35,003 nucleotides of DNA from Deltaproteobacteria bacterium (GTDB taxonomy: Bacteria; Desulfobacterota; Dissulfuribacteria; Dissulfuribacterales; JALVPX01), in NCBI GenBank assembly GCA_027023445.1, contig JALVVK010000084.1, positions 1 through 35,003 on the forward strand, read 5' to 3'. The position numbers and the translations under genes were made by a program. This document shows positions 34,338-35,003 of the stretch, one piece after another. Under the pieces are notes generated by a model, which had not been told where the DNA came from, made no database searches, and saw only the letters and a list, made by a program, of their open reading frames with translations. Every line of letters starts with the position of its first letter. Positions within the stretch are counted from its first letter, which is position 1.

Positions 34338-35003
34338 GCCTTGGATCCATCTCCATCAAGGGCTTTATCGAAACCTCCTTCCTTGACTGGCGCGGCAGGA
34401 TGTGCTTCGTGCTGTTTCTTGGCGGATGCAATTTCAGGTGCCCGTTCTGTCACAACCGGGACCTTGTTCTCCACCACATGGATGTCCCCACCCTGGAAGC
34501 GGGTCAGATTTTTTCAAGGTTTCGAAAACTCAGGGGCTGGCAGGACTCTGTCTGTATAACAGGGGGAGAGCCGTGCATGCAGCCCGACCTTCCGGAATTG
34601 CTGAAGGCCCTTAAGGATGTGGGCCTTTTTATAAAGCTGGACACCAACGGTTCATTCCCCGATATGCTGGAACGCGTAATATCCCAAGGCCTTGTGGATG
34701 CCTTTGCAATGGATGTCAAAACCATTCCCTGTCCCCTTCTTTATTCCGAATGCGCGGGCGTCAAGGTTGACATCTCCAGGATCAGGCAGAGTATATCCAT
34801 CATAAAAACAAGCGGCCTGGAGCATCTTTTCAGGATGACCATTCTGCCAGTATTTCACCCACCCGAACTTATCTGTATGTGGGCGGATCACCTGAAAGGT
34901 GAAGGCAGCCTGCTTGCTATCCAGAACTTCAGGCCGGGTGTCACCCTTGATCCGGCCTTCTCCGGTGAGCGTGCCTACTCAGAGGATGAATTCCAGGCAA
35001 TGG
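34322..35003 (+). CDS. nrdG: Anaerobic ribonucleotide reductase activating protein (cut by window edge)
   Basis: A radical SAM activase that makes the glycyl radical on NrdD. The frame opens at ATG 34322, overlaps the redoxin gene by 16 bases and stays open to the window end, about 227 codons, so the ORF track missed it. Cys36, Cys40 and Cys43 in CNFRCPFC bind the 4Fe-4S cluster, and ITGGEPCMQP and KLDTNGS are further radical SAM motifs. The ribosome binding site is weak (GGATGG), consistent with coupling. The C-terminus lies outside the window. Family membership with NrdG rests on the motif and gene order. Confidence 0.92.
   Translation, partial: MQAELSLGSISIKGFIETSFLDWRGRMCFVLFLGGCNFRCPFCHNRDLVLHHMDVPTLEAGQIFSRFRKLRGWQDSVCITGGEPCMQPDLPELLKALKDVGLFIKLDTNGSFPDMLERVISQGLVDAFAMDVKTIPCPLLYSECAGVKVDISRIRQSISIIKTSGLEHLFRMTILPVFHPPELICMWADHLKGEGSLLAIQNFRPGVTLDPAFSGERAYSEDEFQAM

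Noticed and set aside
1-35003. tRNA, rRNA, CRISPR array, prophage or transposase
   Set aside because: Reading both strands I found no T-arm-like motif with an acceptor stem, no spaced direct repeats and no mobile-element proteins.

Overview
The window looks like chromosome from an anaerobic, motile Gram-negative bacterium, most likely a deltaproteobacterium (Desulfobacterota). The reasons are an oxygen-independent class III ribonucleotide reductase, an AhbC/AhbD-like radical SAM haem protein, two chemoreceptors behind sigma-28-like promoters, and a GAF/PAS hybrid histidine kinase of a common deltaproteobacterial layout. The taxonomy is inferred from gene content only. I see no rRNA, tRNA, CRISPR array, transposase or phage gene.

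Left part (1-6100): a truncated gene runs off the left edge on the minus strand, divergent from a 920-residue hybrid histidine kinase. A minus-strand operon follows: a small Cys-rich unknown protein, a HAD-like hydrolase and an RlmD-type 23S rRNA methyltransferase. Next (6115-14850) come a plus-strand pabB-pabC fusion and, facing it, a complete minus-strand operon trpE-G-D-C-F-B-A. The trp operon is preceded by a clear intrinsic terminator, a possible antiterminator and a 32-35 codon leader ORF with one Trp codon whose core (WFN.DN) recalls the TnaC arrest peptide. I see no separate pabA, so TrpG may serve both anthranilate and aminodeoxychorismate synthases.

Middle (14850-22625): a gene-free stretch with a long inverted repeat; a minus-strand operon of an M20 amidohydrolase, a GCS2-type carboxylate-amine ligase and a gamma-glutamyltransferase without signal peptide; then a plus-strand pair of a periplasmic solute-binding protein and a chemoreceptor, behind a strong sigma-28 promoter match.

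Right part (22626-35003): an AhbC/AhbD-like radical SAM gene, hemE, hemH and a HemY-type protoporphyrinogen oxidase (late haem synthesis); hflK-hflC (SPFH membrane proteins); a second chemoreceptor; and nrdD, a small CxxC redoxin and nrdG (cut by the right edge). The nrd promoter carries two NrdR-box-like sites placed over its core. Two copies of a roughly 270-290 bp non-coding repeat with terminal inverted repeats, a MITE-like element, lie after the radical SAM gene and after hflC. The first one supplies the stop codon of the gene before it.
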